A stretch of DNA of 64,000 bases from Rhodoferax saidenbachensis (GTDB taxonomy: Bacteria; Pseudomonadota; Gammaproteobacteria; Burkholderiales; Burkholderiaceae_C). Both the position numbers and the translations under genes were made by a program. The stretch covers positions 806,001 through 870,000 of the forward strand of contig NZ_CP019239.1 in NCBI RefSeq assembly GCF_001955715.1, in the 5' to 3' direction. Each line of letters opens with the position of its first letter. Position 1 is the first letter of the stretch. The notes beneath the pieces were generated by a model. That model was given only the letters and a program-made list of their open reading frames with translations, ran no database searches and was not told where the DNA came from. Positions 25,519-34,687 of this stretch are shown here, one piece after another.

Positions 25519-25524
25519 GCCACC

Positions 25525-26250
25525 ATGTCTGCACTCCACAGTCCTGAACACAATTATTTGCTGGCGGCGCTGTTGCCCGCCGACTTGGCTTCTTTCTCTG
25601 CTGATCTGGAGCTGGTGCCCCTGCCGTTGGGGCAGATGCTGTACGAGCCCGGAACCCAATTGCGCCACGCCTACTTTCCCACCACGTCCATCGTGTCGCT
25701 GCACTACGTCACCGAGTCTGGTGCGTCGGCAGAAACAGCGGGTGTGGGGAACGAAGGTGTGCTGGGTGTTTCGCTCTACATGGGGGGCGACACCACGTCC
25801 AGTTCGGCCGTGGTGCAAACCGCAGGCCATGCTTATCGGCTGGAGCGCAGTCTGCTGTTGCGCGAGTTCAACCGGGCCGGGGCATTGCAGCAATTGCTGT
25901 TGCGTTACACCCAGGCACTGATGACCCAGATGGCGCAGTCTGCCGTGTGCAACCGCCACCATTCTGTGGAGCAGCAACTGTGCCGCTGGTTGTTGTTGAC
26001 CATGGACCGGGTGCCACTGCGTGAACTGGTGATGACACAGGAGTTGGTGGCCAGCATGCTGGGTGTGCGCCGCGAAAGCGTGACCGAAGCGGCGGGCAAA
26101 CTGCAAGACTTGGGCTACATCCGTTATCGGCGCGGGCACATCGGTGTGCTGGACCGTAAGGGGCTGGAGACACACGCCTGCGAATGTTATGGCGTGGTCA
26201 AGAAAGAACTGTCCCGCCTGCTCAGCGACGTGCGCCACCGCCAGACCTGA
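25525..26250 (+). CDS. Crp/Fnr family transcriptional regulator
   Basis: 241 residues. A cyclic-nucleotide-binding-like beta barrel (about 20-120) lacks the phosphate-binding cassette of CRP (GxxxGE) and has no Fnr-type cysteine cluster, so the effector is unknown. A C-terminal winged helix-turn-helix carries MTQELVASMLGVRRESVTEA. Third gene of the kinase-regulator operon, six bases after the response regulator. The envelope genes next door (BON lipoprotein, OmpA-like) are plausible targets, but only by proximity. Confidence 0.85.
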   Translation: MSALHSPEHNYLLAALLPADLASFSADLELVPLPLGQMLYEPGTQLRHAYFPTTSIVSLHYVTESGASAETAGVGNEGVLGVSLYMGGDTTSSSAVVQTAGHAYRLERSLLLREFNRAGALQQLLLRYTQALMTQMAQSAVCNRHHSVEQQLCRWLLLTMDRVPLRELVMTQELVASMLGVRRESVTEAAGKLQDLGYIRYRRGHIGVLDRKGLETHACECYGVVKKELSRLLSDVRHRQT

Positions 26251-26276
26251 GTCCGGCAGCGGCCGCAACAGCGCAT

Positions 26277-26855
26277 TTACTGCTTGATGCGCATTTCGTT
26301 GGTGACGGTGCGCACGCCCTCTACCGCGCGTGTCACTTCAATCGCCCGGTCGATCTGATCCTGGTTGTTCACAAAACCGCTGAGCTGGACTTCGTCCTGG
26401 CGGGTGACGACGGCAATATCAAAACTCTTGACCCGTGTGTCCGCGAGCAGTGCGGCCTTGACCTTGCTGGTAATGATGCTGGCGTCGATCTTGTTGCCGA
26501 CCGTAGTGGGCGTGTTGCGCAGGGTCACGTTGTTCTGAACGTTCTTGACGCCCGACACGGTGCGGGTGGCTGCCGTGGCGCGGTCCACCTGGGCCTGGTT
26601 GTCGACAAAGCCACTGAGCAGGACTTCGCCTTTGCGGGTCTCTACCTTGAAATCAAAACTGCGGATGTCAGCATCGGCCAGCAGGGCGGACTTGACGCTG
26701 CTGGTGATCACCGTGTCATCGATTTCGGTACCCACGGTGGTCTCGGCTGCTGGTGCGGCCATCGCGGGCGTGGTTTTTTCGCAGCCCACGAGCGTGAGCG
26801 CCGAAACGCCGACCAGTGCAGTGCTCAGGATAAAAGTACCAATACGGGTGTTCAT
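26277..26855 (-). CDS. Lipoprotein with two BON domains
   Basis: 192 residues from ATG 26855, preceded by AAGGAGC. Lipobox LVGC near residue 25, then two BON domains of about 65 residues each: TVITSSVKSALLADADIRSF with GEVLLSGFVDN, and SIITSKVKAALLADTRVKSF with DEVQLSGFVNN. BON proteins (OsmY, DolP-like) sit in the periplasm, bind phospholipids and support outer-membrane integrity. It converges on the Crp-type gene and diverges from the OmpA-like gene. Confidence 0.9.
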   Translation of the reverse strand: MNTRIGTFILSTALVGVSALTLVGCEKTTPAMAAPAAETTVGTEIDDTVITSSVKSALLADADIRSFDFKVETRKGEVLLSGFVDNQAQVDRATAATRTVSGVKNVQNNVTLRNTPTTVGNKIDASIITSKVKAALLADTRVKSFDIAVVTRQDEVQLSGFVNNQDQIDRAIEVTRAVEGVRTVTNEMRIKQ

Positions 26856-27086
26856 GTGAATTGCTCCTTGAAAGAAGCCACAGGGTTGTGGCGGTAGAGG
26901 AGACTTTCTCCCCGTTGACCGCAGAGGTCTGTGCGTTGGCACACGTTTTTTCGAAGGCCAGAAGATCTGGTGCGAGTGTTGCCTGGCGCACAGACTGCAC
27001 GGTGCGCGCTGCATATTCTCAGGGTGTGGACGTGAAGCAGATCAAGCAAGCGCGTCACTTTTTTAAACCCTCAAGGAGTACCCACC

Positions 27087-27770
27087 ATGCAAACTACCAG
27101 CAAACTTATTTTTTCCGCTCTGGCCATGGCCGCACTGATGCCAGTCGCCGCCGTGGCGCAAAGTTATCCCAACCAGGGTTACCTGGTGGATAGCGTCGGA
27201 CGCGTTGTTGGCAGCGCAACACCTAACCAATGCTGGCACACCAGCGAATGGACTCCGGCTATGGCCGTGGAGCCATGTGACCCCGTGATCAAGCGCATGT
27301 CTGCCGCGCCAGCGGAGCAGGTTGCACAAGCAGCCCCTGCACCAGTGGCCGTACCACCGCCCGTGATGATGCCCATGTCGCAACGCACGAGCTTCTCGGC
27401 CGACGCGCTGTTTGCTTTTGACAAAGCAGCACTCAAACCAGAAGGCAAGACCATGCTGGATGACCTGGCCGTCCAGCTCAAGGGTGTCAACTACGACACC
27501 ATCGAAGTGACCGGTCATGCAGACCGCATTGGCAGTGCCGCCTACAACCAGAAGTTGTCCGAACGCCGGGCCAATGAAGTGAAGTCTTATCTGGTCGAGA
27601 AGAACATTCCAGCGAATCGCATCAGCGCCAGCGGCTTGGGAGAAACCCAGCCTGTAACCCAACTGGCGGATTGCAAGGGCCCCCTGAATGCCAAGCTCAT
27701 CGCCTGTCTGCAACCGGATCGCCGTGTGGACGTGGAGATGAAGGGCACCAAGCCCGCCGCTGCACAGTAA
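27087..27770 (+). CDS. OmpA-family outer membrane protein
   Basis: 227 residues. Signal peptide ending at AVAQ, an Ala/Pro-rich linker (QVAQAAPAPVAVPPP), then a C-terminal OmpA-like peptidoglycan-binding domain: SFSADALFAFDKAALKPEGK, VTGHADRIGSAAYNQKLSERRA and the conserved end RRVDVEMKG. There is no N-terminal beta barrel of OmpA size. A ribosome site (CTCAAGGAG) precedes the start and a terminator follows the stop. Confidence 0.9.
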   Translation: MQTTSKLIFSALAMAALMPVAAVAQSYPNQGYLVDSVGRVVGSATPNQCWHTSEWTPAMAVEPCDPVIKRMSAAPAEQVAQAAPAPVAVPPPVMMPMSQRTSFSADALFAFDKAALKPEGKTMLDDLAVQLKGVNYDTIEVTGHADRIGSAAYNQKLSERRANEVKSYLVEKNIPANRISASGLGETQPVTQLADCKGPLNAKLIACLQPDRRVDVEMKGTKPAAAQ

Positions 27771-27783
27771 GCCGTCTGCGGCC

Positions 27784-27814
27784 AGATCCCTTGTGACAAG
27801 GGATCTAAGGGTTT
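27784..27814 (+). terminator. Intrinsic terminator after the OmpA-like gene
   Basis: Stem AGATCCCTT/AAGGGATCT (9 bp, 5-base loop) followed within a few bases by GGGTTTTTG, 14 bases after the stop. Confidence 0.75.
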
Positions 27815-27862
27815 TTGCGGTGTTGATAGTGTTTGACCGACTTGGAAGAAGCCGGATACTCT

Positions 27863-27900
27863 TTTGGGCCTGCGGTGGCAATGTTCACCGCAGGCCCAAA
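27863..27900 (+). promoter_or_regulatory. Perfect 15-bp inverted repeat upstream of the chemoreceptor gene
   Basis: TTTGGGCCTGCGGTG and CACCGCAGGCCCAAA flank an 8-base loop. The hairpin ends 31 bases before the chemoreceptor ATG and has no T-run. It may be a leader structure or a second terminator-like element protecting the gene from read-through. Confidence 0.6.
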
Positions 27901-27931
27901 GCACATTCAAGTACCGCAGGAGACCACAGGC

Positions 27932-29479
27932 ATGAAGCCTTTCAGCATCGCTTTCAAAATATGGATGCCCGCCATCGCAGTCAGTATTGGGCTGGTGGCC
28001 ATGTCAATCGGTTCTGCGGTCCGCACCATCCGCTCCCAAGCGGTGACCGTGGCAGAACAGTCCGAGCAGCAAAGCAAGCTGGAGTTGAGTTCCCGCTGGC
28101 GTGGACTGGCCGAAGTGCAGGCCGTGCGTGGCATGGGGGCCGCCATCAATGCAGACGTCGCTGCCGCGCAGTACTTGCAATCGGGGCAGGACGCGGAAAT
28201 GCAGGAGATGGAAAAAATCCAGAAAAAGCTGGAAGAAATCCTGCAAAGCCCGCAGGAGCGTGCGGCACTCGATGACGTAAAAGCCAGTGCCGCAGCGCTG
28301 GCACGTTCCCTTGCCAAGGCGCAGGAGCTCAAGGCAGCGGGCAATATGCAGTCGGTGTTCACCCATGTGCAGGGAGACACCAAGGCCCAGCTTGCCGCCT
28401 TTTCGGCCGCGCAGAAAAAGCTGGTGCAACTCAGTGAAGAGGGCGCCAAGGCCCTGCGCACCAAGGCCGGTGCCGAACGCCTGCAAACGGTGTGGAGTGT
28501 GGCCGGCATCATGGCGGTGATCATCCTGCTGGTGGTCTTTGGCACGCGCTTGTTGCAGCGCAATGTGTGTGATCCGTTGGACCAGGTCGTGGCCATCGCC
28601 AAGTCCATTGGTGACGGTGACCTGAGCGTGAAGATAAACACCCAGCGCGCAGACGAGATGGGTGAGGTGATGCGCTCCCTGGCCCATATGGTGGACTCGC
28701 TGGCGCAACTGGTGGGGCAGGTGCACAAGTCCACTGCCAGTATTGGCGTGGCCAGCGCCGAGATTGCCCACGGCAACCAGGATCTGTCAGACCGCACCGA
28801 ACAAACCGCCTCCAACCTGCAGCGCGCGGCCTCCAGCATGGGCCATTTGAGTGGTTCGGTGCGCCAGTCGGCGGACTCGGCCCGCCAGGCCAACGCACTG
28901 GCGGGCGAGGCTTTCGCAGTGGCCGACCGCGGCGGCGCTTCAGTGGCCCAGGTGGTGAGCACCATGCACGAGATCAACGCCTCTTCGCGCAAGATTGTCG
29001 ACATCATTGGTGTGATCGACGGTATCGCTTTCCAGACCAACATCCTGGCACTCAACGCTGCGGTAGAGGCGGCGCGGGCTGGCGAGCAGGGCCGTGGCTT
29101 CGCCGTGGTGGCCAGCGAGGTGCGCAGCCTGGCCGGGCGCTCGGCTGAGGCAGCCAAGGAGATCAAGAGCCTCATTGGCGCCTCGGTGGCGAATGTGGAA
29201 ACCGGCAGCCAACTGGCGGACACGGCCGGCCAGACCATGCAGGAGATCGTGAAATCGGTGCAAAGTGTGTCCGGCATCATTGGCGAAATCACGGCTACCA
29301 GTGCCGAGCAAAGTGACGATATGCAGCAGGTGAACAGCGCGGTGTCGGAGCTGGAGCAGGTGACCCAGCAAAACGCCGCCCTGGTGGAGCAAAGCGCCGC
29401 TGCCGCTAGCTCCATGCGCGAGCAGGCCGCTGTGCTGGGGGCGCTGATCGGACGGTTCAAGCTGCCAGCGATAGCTTGA
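27932..29479 (+). CDS. Methyl-accepting chemotaxis protein
   Basis: 515 residues from ATG 27932, with GCAGGAG upstream. Two membrane helices (about 10-28 and 192-212) frame a helical periplasmic sensor of about 160 residues. A HAMP domain follows, then the signalling domain with the conserved hairpin tip [20 protein letters not shown]. It matches the Tsr-like class of Burkholderiales receptors. The ligand is unknown. It lacks a C-terminal NWE(T/S)F pentapeptide, so adaptation enzymes are not recruited that way. Confidence 0.92.
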   Translation: MKPFSIAFKIWMPAIAVSIGLVAMSIGSAVRTIRSQAVTVAEQSEQQSKLELSSRWRGLAEVQAVRGMGAAINADVAAAQYLQSGQDAEMQEMEKIQKKLEEILQSPQERAALDDVKASAAALARSLAKAQELKAAGNMQSVFTHVQGDTKAQLAAFSAAQKKLVQLSEEGAKALRTKAGAERLQTVWSVAGIMAVIILLVVFGTRLLQRNVCDPLDQVVAIAKSIGDGDLSVKINTQRADEMGEVMRSLAHMVDSLAQLVGQVHKSTASIGVASAEIAHGNQDLSDRTEQTASNLQRAASSMGHLSGSVRQSADSARQANALAGEAFAVADRGGASVAQVVSTMHEINASSRKIVDIIGVIDGIAFQTNILALNAAVEAARAGEQGRGFAVVASEVRSLAGRSAEAAKEIKSLIGASVANVETGSQLADTAGQTMQEIVKSVQSVSGIIGEITATSAEQSDDMQQVNSAVSELEQVTQQNAALVEQSAAAASSMREQAAVLGALIGRFKLPAIA

Positions 29480-29677
29480 TTCGCGTTTAGTAGCCAGCAG
29501 GCCTGGCAGGCTGGTTTTGCACCAAATGGGTGCAAATTTGGCGTCCAAAAACCGGGTTTCACCGCAGTTTTTTTCAATTATTTTAAAAATAGGCCTAAAT
29601 TAGCCCCTAAATCTGCCGTTAAGAAACGTACGTCAACAGCTAAAAGTCACCGGAGGGGCCCCAAGCCCTTATGCAAA

Positions 29678-30178
29678 ATGCAACTGCCATCCATTGATCG
29701 AACCCCAAATGTGCGCCCCGCCGGCGCAGATTTGGCTTCGTCTGGGGCAAACAAGGTGATACCGGTCGCACCGGTCAATCCGTCGGTCAAAGTCAGCCCC
29801 CCACTGGAGACCCAAAAGCCGGGTGTGGTGGATCTGGTCAACCCGGCACTCAAGATATCCGAGGGTGAGGCGGCGCATACCAGTGTGTCGGATCCCGGCA
29901 AACGCGGTTCCGAAGCCGCCACAGCCCCCAAAGACTGGACCATCCACCGTCCGGCACCCGAAAAAGTGGAGAACCCTCCACCCAAGCCGATTGCACAAGT
30001 ATTGATGGACCACCTCAAGACGGTGTGGACGGCCAGTGCCAGCGCCATCCAGATCGAGCAGGTGAAGAACCAATTGACCACGGCCGAACCCGTGCAGCCT
30101 AGCCAGGTGCCCGGTGACCTGGCCAAGGAAGTGCTGGTCTACGCGCCCAGCAAGATCACCAAGACCGAAAACATCTAA
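29678..30178 (+). CDS. Hypothetical Pro-rich protein
   Basis: 166 residues, rich in Pro, Val and Ala (PVAPVNPSVKVSPP, RPAPEKVENPPPKP), with no signal peptide. The C-terminal 60 residues are helical (VLMDHLKTVWTASASAIQIE, then VKNQLTTAE). CGGAGGGG lies 19 bases before this start, slightly far; an earlier ATG at 29671 is in another, very short frame. Function unknown; possibly a tethering or adaptor protein. Confidence 0.55.
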   Translation: MQLPSIDRTPNVRPAGADLASSGANKVIPVAPVNPSVKVSPPLETQKPGVVDLVNPALKISEGEAAHTSVSDPGKRGSEAATAPKDWTIHRPAPEKVENPPPKPIAQVLMDHLKTVWTASASAIQIEQVKNQLTTAEPVQPSQVPGDLAKEVLVYAPSKITKTENI

Positions 30179-30307
30179 AAGGTGTTTTCTGTGCGCTCCG
30201 CCGCCGCGCGGGGCGCTCCCTCTCCAAGTAATAAGCCCGTTTTAAGATAGCCCGGCGCGGACTTGCGCTCACGCGCTATTGGCACCTCACAGCGATACCA
30301 TGCGGGT

Positions 30308-31045
30308 ATGCACACCACAGCCCTTGTTCTCTTCTCCGGCGGTCAGGATTCCACTACCTGCCTGGCCCACGCACTGTCCCGTTATGAACGGGTCGAAACC
30401 ATTGCCTTTGACTACCGCCAGCGCCACAGCGTAGAGCTGGATGCACGTCTGAAGGTCCTTGCGGAGATCAAACGCCAGTTTCCCCAGTGGGGCGCCAAAC
30501 TTGGGGAAGACCATCTGCTGGATCTGGCGGTGCTGGGTGAAGTCAGTGAAACCTCGCTGACCCGCGACACCGCGTTTGAACTGGAAGCCAGCGGTCTGCC
30601 CAATACCTTTGTGCCCGGTCGCAATCTGTTGTTCATGACGCTGGCTGCCGCGGTGGCCTATCGCCGAGGTCTGCAGGTCATCGTCACTGGTGTGTGCGAG
30701 ACCGATTACTCGGGCTACCCCGATTGCCGTGACGACACCATGAAGGCCATGCAGCTCGCCCTGTCACTGGGGCTGGACAAACGCTTTCTGATCGAAACCC
30801 CACTGATGTGGATAGACAAGGCCGCCACCTGGAAGCTGGCCCAGGACCTGGGCGATGCCTCAGGCGTGGCCGGCGGCGGCCAGGCGCTGGTGGACCTGAT
30901 CGTGGAGCACACCCACACCTGCTACCTGGGTGACCGCAGCCATCGCCAGGCTTGGGGCTACGGCTGCGGCACCTGCCCGGCCTGCGAGCTGCGCGCACGC
31001 GGCCATGCGGCTTATGTAGCGGGGTGTTCGTCGGTCAGCGTGTAG
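30308..31045 (+). CDS. queC: 7-cyano-7-deazaguanine synthase QueC
   Basis: 245 residues from ATG 30308. ATP pyrophosphatase motif [16 protein letters not shown] at the N-terminus and the C-terminal zinc site CYLGDR...[16 protein letters not shown]. QueC converts 7-carboxy-7-deazaguanine to preQ0 in queuosine synthesis. The internal signature [11 protein letters not shown] is also typical. No queD, queE or queF lies nearby. The last 34 bases overlap the convergent ABC transporter gene. Confidence 0.96.
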   Translation: MHTTALVLFSGGQDSTTCLAHALSRYERVETIAFDYRQRHSVELDARLKVLAEIKRQFPQWGAKLGEDHLLDLAVLGEVSETSLTRDTAFELEASGLPNTFVPGRNLLFMTLAAAVAYRRGLQVIVTGVCETDYSGYPDCRDDTMKAMQLALSLGLDKRFLIETPLMWIDKAATWKLAQDLGDASGVAGGGQALVDLIVEHTHTCYLGDRSHRQAWGYGCGTCPACELRARGHAAYVAGCSSVSV

Positions 31046-32808
31046 CGCGCGCCGCCGCTATCACCGTGCGGGCGTGGTGTCAGCGTCCAGCGCCGGTCAT
31101 GGAAAGTCGCCACGCTGGGGCGATGTGCTATCGAAATAAGAGCGCCTTGCGCAGATTCCACCTGCGCTAGAAGCCTTTTATAGACCAAATTCTCGGTGGA
31201 CTCGTCCAGCGCACTGGTGGCCTCGTCGGCAAAGATCCACTTCGGTTTCTTGAGCAACACGCGGGCAATCGCTAGGCGCTGTTGCTCGCCGCCCGAGAGC
31301 TTCTGGCTCCAGGCGTCCGTATGGTCTAACTGGTCGGCCAACTGGGGCAGCAGGGCGTCATGCAGTGCGGCGCGCAGTTGTTCGTCGGTGTAGCTGGCCG
31401 GTGTTTGTGGATAGGCCAGCGCGTCGCGCAGCGGGCCGTTCGGGAAATAGGGGCGCTGGGGGATGAACATGGTGTCGGCCGGGCGCTGCACCGTGCCGCG
31501 TGCAAAGGGCCAGATGCCCGCCAGTGTGCGGAACAGCGTGGACTTGCCGCTGCCCGAAGGCCCTTGCAGCAACACGCGGTCGCCCGCCTGGGCGTGCAGG
31601 GTGGTCTGGTCCAGCAGGACCGCGCCACCGGGCAACTCCAGGTGCAGGTCGCGCGCGTCCAGTGCTACAAAATCAGTAGCTGCTTGCGCAGTACTGTCGC
31701 GGGCTAGGGCCCTAAAAGATGCCTCAAAACTGGTCAGGCGGTCAGTGGTGGCGCGCCATGTCGCCAGGCTGCTGTAGCTGTCGACAAACCAGCTCAGCGC
31801 GCCTTGTACCTGCCCAAACGCGCTGGAGATCTGGATCAGCTCCCCGAGCTGGATGGCGCCGCTGAAAAAACGCGGTGCCGCCACGATAAACGGAAACACC
31901 ACCGCTGCCTGGCCAAAGAAGCTGGTGAACCAGACCAGGCTTTTCTGCTTCTTGATCAGGCGCAGGTAGTTGTCCAGCACACGGCCAAAGCGCAGGTCGA
32001 GCTGGGCACGCTCTGCGGTTTCGCCACGGTCCAGGGCGATGGATTCGCTGTACTCACGCACCCGAATCATGTGATGGCGAAAGTCGGCTTCCACCTGTTG
32101 CTGCTGGAAGTTCAGCGCGATCTGCGGGCGGCCGATGTAGTGCGTGATGATGCTGCCCGCTGCGCAGTACAGCACCGCCATCCAGACCATGAAGCCGGGG
32201 ATGTTGTATGCGTTCCCTTGCACGGTAAACGCAAAGCCACCCGACAGGACCCACAGAATGCCGACAAAGCTGGCCAGCGTAACCACCGAGTTCAGCAGGC
32301 CCATGGTCAGGCCGATGGTGAGGCCAGTGAACTGGTTGATGTCCTCCTGGATACGCTGGTCCGGGTTGTCGGGGTTGCCTTGGCCTGCCGGGGGCTGGCT
32401 GGTGAAACGCGCCAGCTCCAGCTTGTAAAACGCGTGGTTGGAGAGCCAGCGCTCCAGGTAGTGCGCAGTCATCCAGGCGCGCCAGCGCATTTCCAGCAAC
32501 TGCGTCAGGTAAAACTTGTAGACCGCAATGATGATGGAGGCGAATGCGATGTAGGTGAAACGCCCCAACTGCGTCCAGAACACCGCGGCGTTTTTTTCCT
32601 GCAGCGCGTCGTAGAAAAGTTTGTTCCAGTCGTTGAACAACACGGCCATGTAGACCAGCCCGAGGTTCAGCGCAATGATGGCCAGCAGCAGGCCCCGGGC
32701 CTGCCATTTCTGCTCTGACGAGAAGTAGGGCGCTGACAAGGCCCAGACACGCTGTGTGAACAGCCTGAACGATGCCAGTTTGGTGCGCAGACCCGACACA
32801 AATGCCAT
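31012..32808 (-). CDS. SbmA/YddA-type ABC transporter, fused permease and ATPase
   Basis: 598 residues. The N-terminal permease has about six membrane helices (for example [19 protein letters not shown]) and the ABC_membrane_2 signature [15 protein letters not shown]-terminal ATPase follows, with Walker [13 protein letters not shown], signature [16 protein letters not shown] and Walker [14 protein letters not shown]. Relatives transport peptides or vitamin-like compounds across the inner membrane. Between the two parts, around residues 363-382, the DNA is a short dispersed repeat that adds a linker to the protein. The substrate is not inferable. Confidence 0.9.
   Translation of the reverse strand: MAFVSGLRTKLASFRLFTQRVWALSAPYFSSEQKWQARGLLLAIIALNLGLVYMAVLFNDWNKLFYDALQEKNAAVFWTQLGRFTYIAFASIIIAVYKFYLTQLLEMRWRAWMTAHYLERWLSNHAFYKLELARFTSQPPAGQGNPDNPDQRIQEDINQFTGLTIGLTMGLLNSVVTLASFVGILWVLSGGFAFTVQGNAYNIPGFMVWMAVLYCAAGSIITHYIGRPQIALNFQQQQVEADFRHHMIRVREYSESIALDRGETAERAQLDLRFGRVLDNYLRLIKKQKSLVWFTSFFGQAAVVFPFIVAAPRFFSGAIQLGELIQISSAFGQVQGALSWFVDSYSSLATWRATTDRLTSFEASFRALARDSTAQAATDFVALDARDLHLELPGGAVLLDQTTLHAQAGDRVLLQGPSGSGKSTLFRTLAGIWPFARGTVQRPADTMFIPQRPYFPNGPLRDALAYPQTPASYTDEQLRAALHDALLPQLADQLDHTDAWSQKLSGGEQQRLAIARVLLKKPKWIFADEATSALDESTENLVYKRLLAQVESAQGALISIAHRPSVATFHDRRWTLTPRPHGDSGGARYTLTDEHPAT
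31661..31722 (+). repeat. Short dispersed repeat copy 2, inside the ABC transporter gene
   Basis: CAGTAGCTGCTTGCGCAG followed by GGGCTAGGGCCC matches the copies at 22.58 and 52.92 kb. It is in frame and encodes about 20 residues ([17 protein letters not shown]) between the permease and ATPase halves. Confidence 0.6.
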
Positions 32809-32853
32809 GTAACCCCCTGTGAAACAAGGGGTCCATGGTAGCGTGGACAGGCC

Positions 32854-33747
32854 CTAGTTGCGCACGCCGCTGGCCACGTGGCCCGAGGGCACGTGTCGCG
32901 CGGCCGATTCAATGTGACCGGTCTGGTCGTCAAAGAAAAAGTCGGGTTCGAATTCGCGCAGAAACTCACCTTTGTCCAGGCCACCGAGGAACATGGCTTC
33001 GTCCACCTCAATGTTCCAGTCCATCAGCGTGCGGATGGCGCGCTCATGCGCCGGCGCGCTGCGGGCCGTGACCAGGGCTGTGCGTATGCGCATGTGAGGG
33101 ATGTTGGCCCGTTGCATACGGTGCAGTGCCACCAGCAGGGGTTTGAAGGGGCCGTCTGGCAAAGGCTGCGCCACTTTGTCCATTTCGTGTTGCTGAAATG
33201 CAGTGAGGCCCTGCGCTTGGTATACCTGTTCAGCTTCGTCGCTGAACAGCACCGCGTCACCGTCGAACGCAATGCGCACTTCACCAGGGTGCGCTTCGCT
33301 GGCGTGGGCTGAGCGGGGGTAGACCTGCGCCGCGGGGACACCTGCGTCGAGTGCAGCGCGTACGTCGCTCAAGTGGGTACTCAGGAAAAGGTTGGCGTGC
33401 AGCGGTTTGAGGTAACGCCATGGCGCCTCGCCGCGGGTGAACGAACAGCGGATGATGGGCAGGTTGTAGTGCGCTGCCGATTTCATCACGCGCAGACCGC
33501 TCACCGGGTCATTGCGCGAAAGGATGACCACCTCTACGCGCTGTGACGGTGTTTCGTTAAAGGCCAACAGTTTTTTGACCAGAGAAAACGCGACCCCCGG
33601 TGTGGCAGGAATATCCAGGCGCTCGCGCTGCAGTTGCATGTAAGCGCGGTCGTCCCCTTGTTCGAAGATCTGGTTTTCTTCCTCAAAGTCAAACAGGGCG
33701 CGGCTGGAAATCGCGACCACCAGTTTTCCGTCCAATGTCAGTGCCAT
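32854..33747 (-). CDS. Cytosolic 5'-nucleotidase (NT5C1-like, PF06189-type)
   Basis: 297 residues. LVVAISSRALFDFEEENQIF at the N-terminus, then VEVVILSRNDPVSGLRVMKS, FLSTHLSDVRAALDAGVPAA, RIAFDGDAVLFSDEAEQVYQ and FFFDDQTGHIESAARHVPSG match the bacterial branch of cytosolic 5'-nucleotidases, HAD-fold enzymes that dephosphorylate nucleoside monophosphates. The conserved Asp residues (FDGDAVLFSD) are intact. Only 45 bases separate it from the downstream ABC transporter gene; the two may share a transcript. Confidence 0.9.
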   Translation of the reverse strand: MALTLDGKLVVAISSRALFDFEEENQIFEQGDDRAYMQLQRERLDIPATPGVAFSLVKKLLAFNETPSQRVEVVILSRNDPVSGLRVMKSAAHYNLPIIRCSFTRGEAPWRYLKPLHANLFLSTHLSDVRAALDAGVPAAQVYPRSAHASEAHPGEVRIAFDGDAVLFSDEAEQVYQAQGLTAFQQHEMDKVAQPLPDGPFKPLLVALHRMQRANIPHMRIRTALVTARSAPAHERAIRTLMDWNIEVDEAMFLGGLDKGEFLREFEPDFFFDDQTGHIESAARHVPSGHVASGVRN

Positions 33748-33883
33748 AGAGGGGTTCTTTTCAAATATTCCACGCTAAAAGCGATGGAGGGGTGCTAACA
33801 CATGGCTTGCCGAGCGCGCACAGGTGGAGACTGGCGTGCATGTGGCAATGGTAGCGGTAGCTGAGGCGCCCGCAGGATACAAA

Positions 33884-33913
33884 AAAGCCCCGCAACCTTT
33901 CGGTTGCGGGGCA
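33884..33913 (-). terminator. Intrinsic terminator of the DUF4148 gene
   Basis: Stem GCCCCGCAACC/GGTTGCGGGGC (11 bp, 4-base loop). On the minus strand it is followed by a run of T, 20 bases after the stop at 33933. Confidence 0.85.
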
Positions 33914-33932
33914 ATCTGTGAAAGCTGTCAGC

Positions 33933-34484
33933 TTAGTTGGTGATAGTCACAGGGTAGCTGTTGGGGAACAGCTCATTGAGCTTGCGGCCATTGCCGGCGA
34001 AGAACACATCGCCCTGGTTATTGCTGGCGACGATGTCACCTGTACGTTTGGCTTCAGCCAATTCGGCTGCGACTTGAGCGCGTGTCTTGCCCGCTACGAC
34101 GGGCTTGGCAGGGTAAGCAGCAGGGAAGAGATCGTTGAGCTTTTGTCCGCTGGCAGCGCCAAATTCTTCGCCTTGGTTCTTGCTGGCAGCAATGTTGCCA
34201 CTGCGTTGCGCTTCAGCCAATTCAGCGCGAACTTGCTCGCGTGTCTTGCCTGTCACGACGGGTTTTGCAGGGTAAGCAGCAGGGAAGAGTTCGTTGAGCT
34301 TGTATCCGCTGGCAGCGCCAAATTCTTCACCTTGGTTCTTGCTGGCAGCCATGTCGCCAGTGCGTTGCGCTTCGGTCAATTCAGCGCGAACTTGTTCGCG
34401 GGTTTTGCCAAAGTCAGCGGCTTGTGCGTGGCCAGTTACCAATGTTGCGACGGCCAATGCGATAGATGCGGTTGCGTATTTCAT
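33933..34484 (-). CDS. Secreted DUF4148-type protein with three tandem repeats
   Basis: 183 residues. A signal peptide (ALAVATLVTGHAQA) is followed by three copies of a unit of about 53 residues: GKTREQVRAELxEAQRxG, then NQGEEFGAASGxKLNxLFPAAYP. The third copy is the most diverged (GKTRAQVAAELAEAKRTG). DUF4148 proteins are small periplasmic proteins frequent in Burkholderiales, usually with one unit. The function is unknown. The DNA repeats are about 159 bp and nearly identical between copies 1 and 2, so copy number may vary. Confidence 0.85.
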   Translation of the reverse strand: MKYATASIALAVATLVTGHAQAADFGKTREQVRAELTEAQRTGDMAASKNQGEEFGAASGYKLNELFPAAYPAKPVVTGKTREQVRAELAEAQRSGNIAASKNQGEEFGAASGQKLNDLFPAAYPAKPVVAGKTRAQVAAELAEAKRTGDIVASNNQGDVFFAGNGRKLNELFPNSYPVTITN

Positions 34485-34687
34485 GATTCAAATCCTTCTT
34501 CACTACGTGGTTGATTCCGACCGCAGAACACAATGTTCAACAGGCGGTATCGAGGGGGCGTTCTCTTTCGTCTCATCGATGGGTTGAACTGTAGAGAAAG
34601 CTGTGCATTTAAAAAATACCTCGTCAAGCAGTGGTGTATTGCGTTGTTTGAAATAATCCAACCCTTGAATTCCAAACACAGGCCTCC

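Noticed and set aside
31804..32718. 304-codon plus-strand frame opposite the ABC transporter
   Set aside because: Antisense shadow in GC-rich coding DNA; the transporter frame carries all conserved motifs.
33887..34484. Possible CRISPR-like array in the DUF4148 gene
   Set aside because: The 159-bp periodic repeats encode a protein repeat and lack spacers of CRISPR size.
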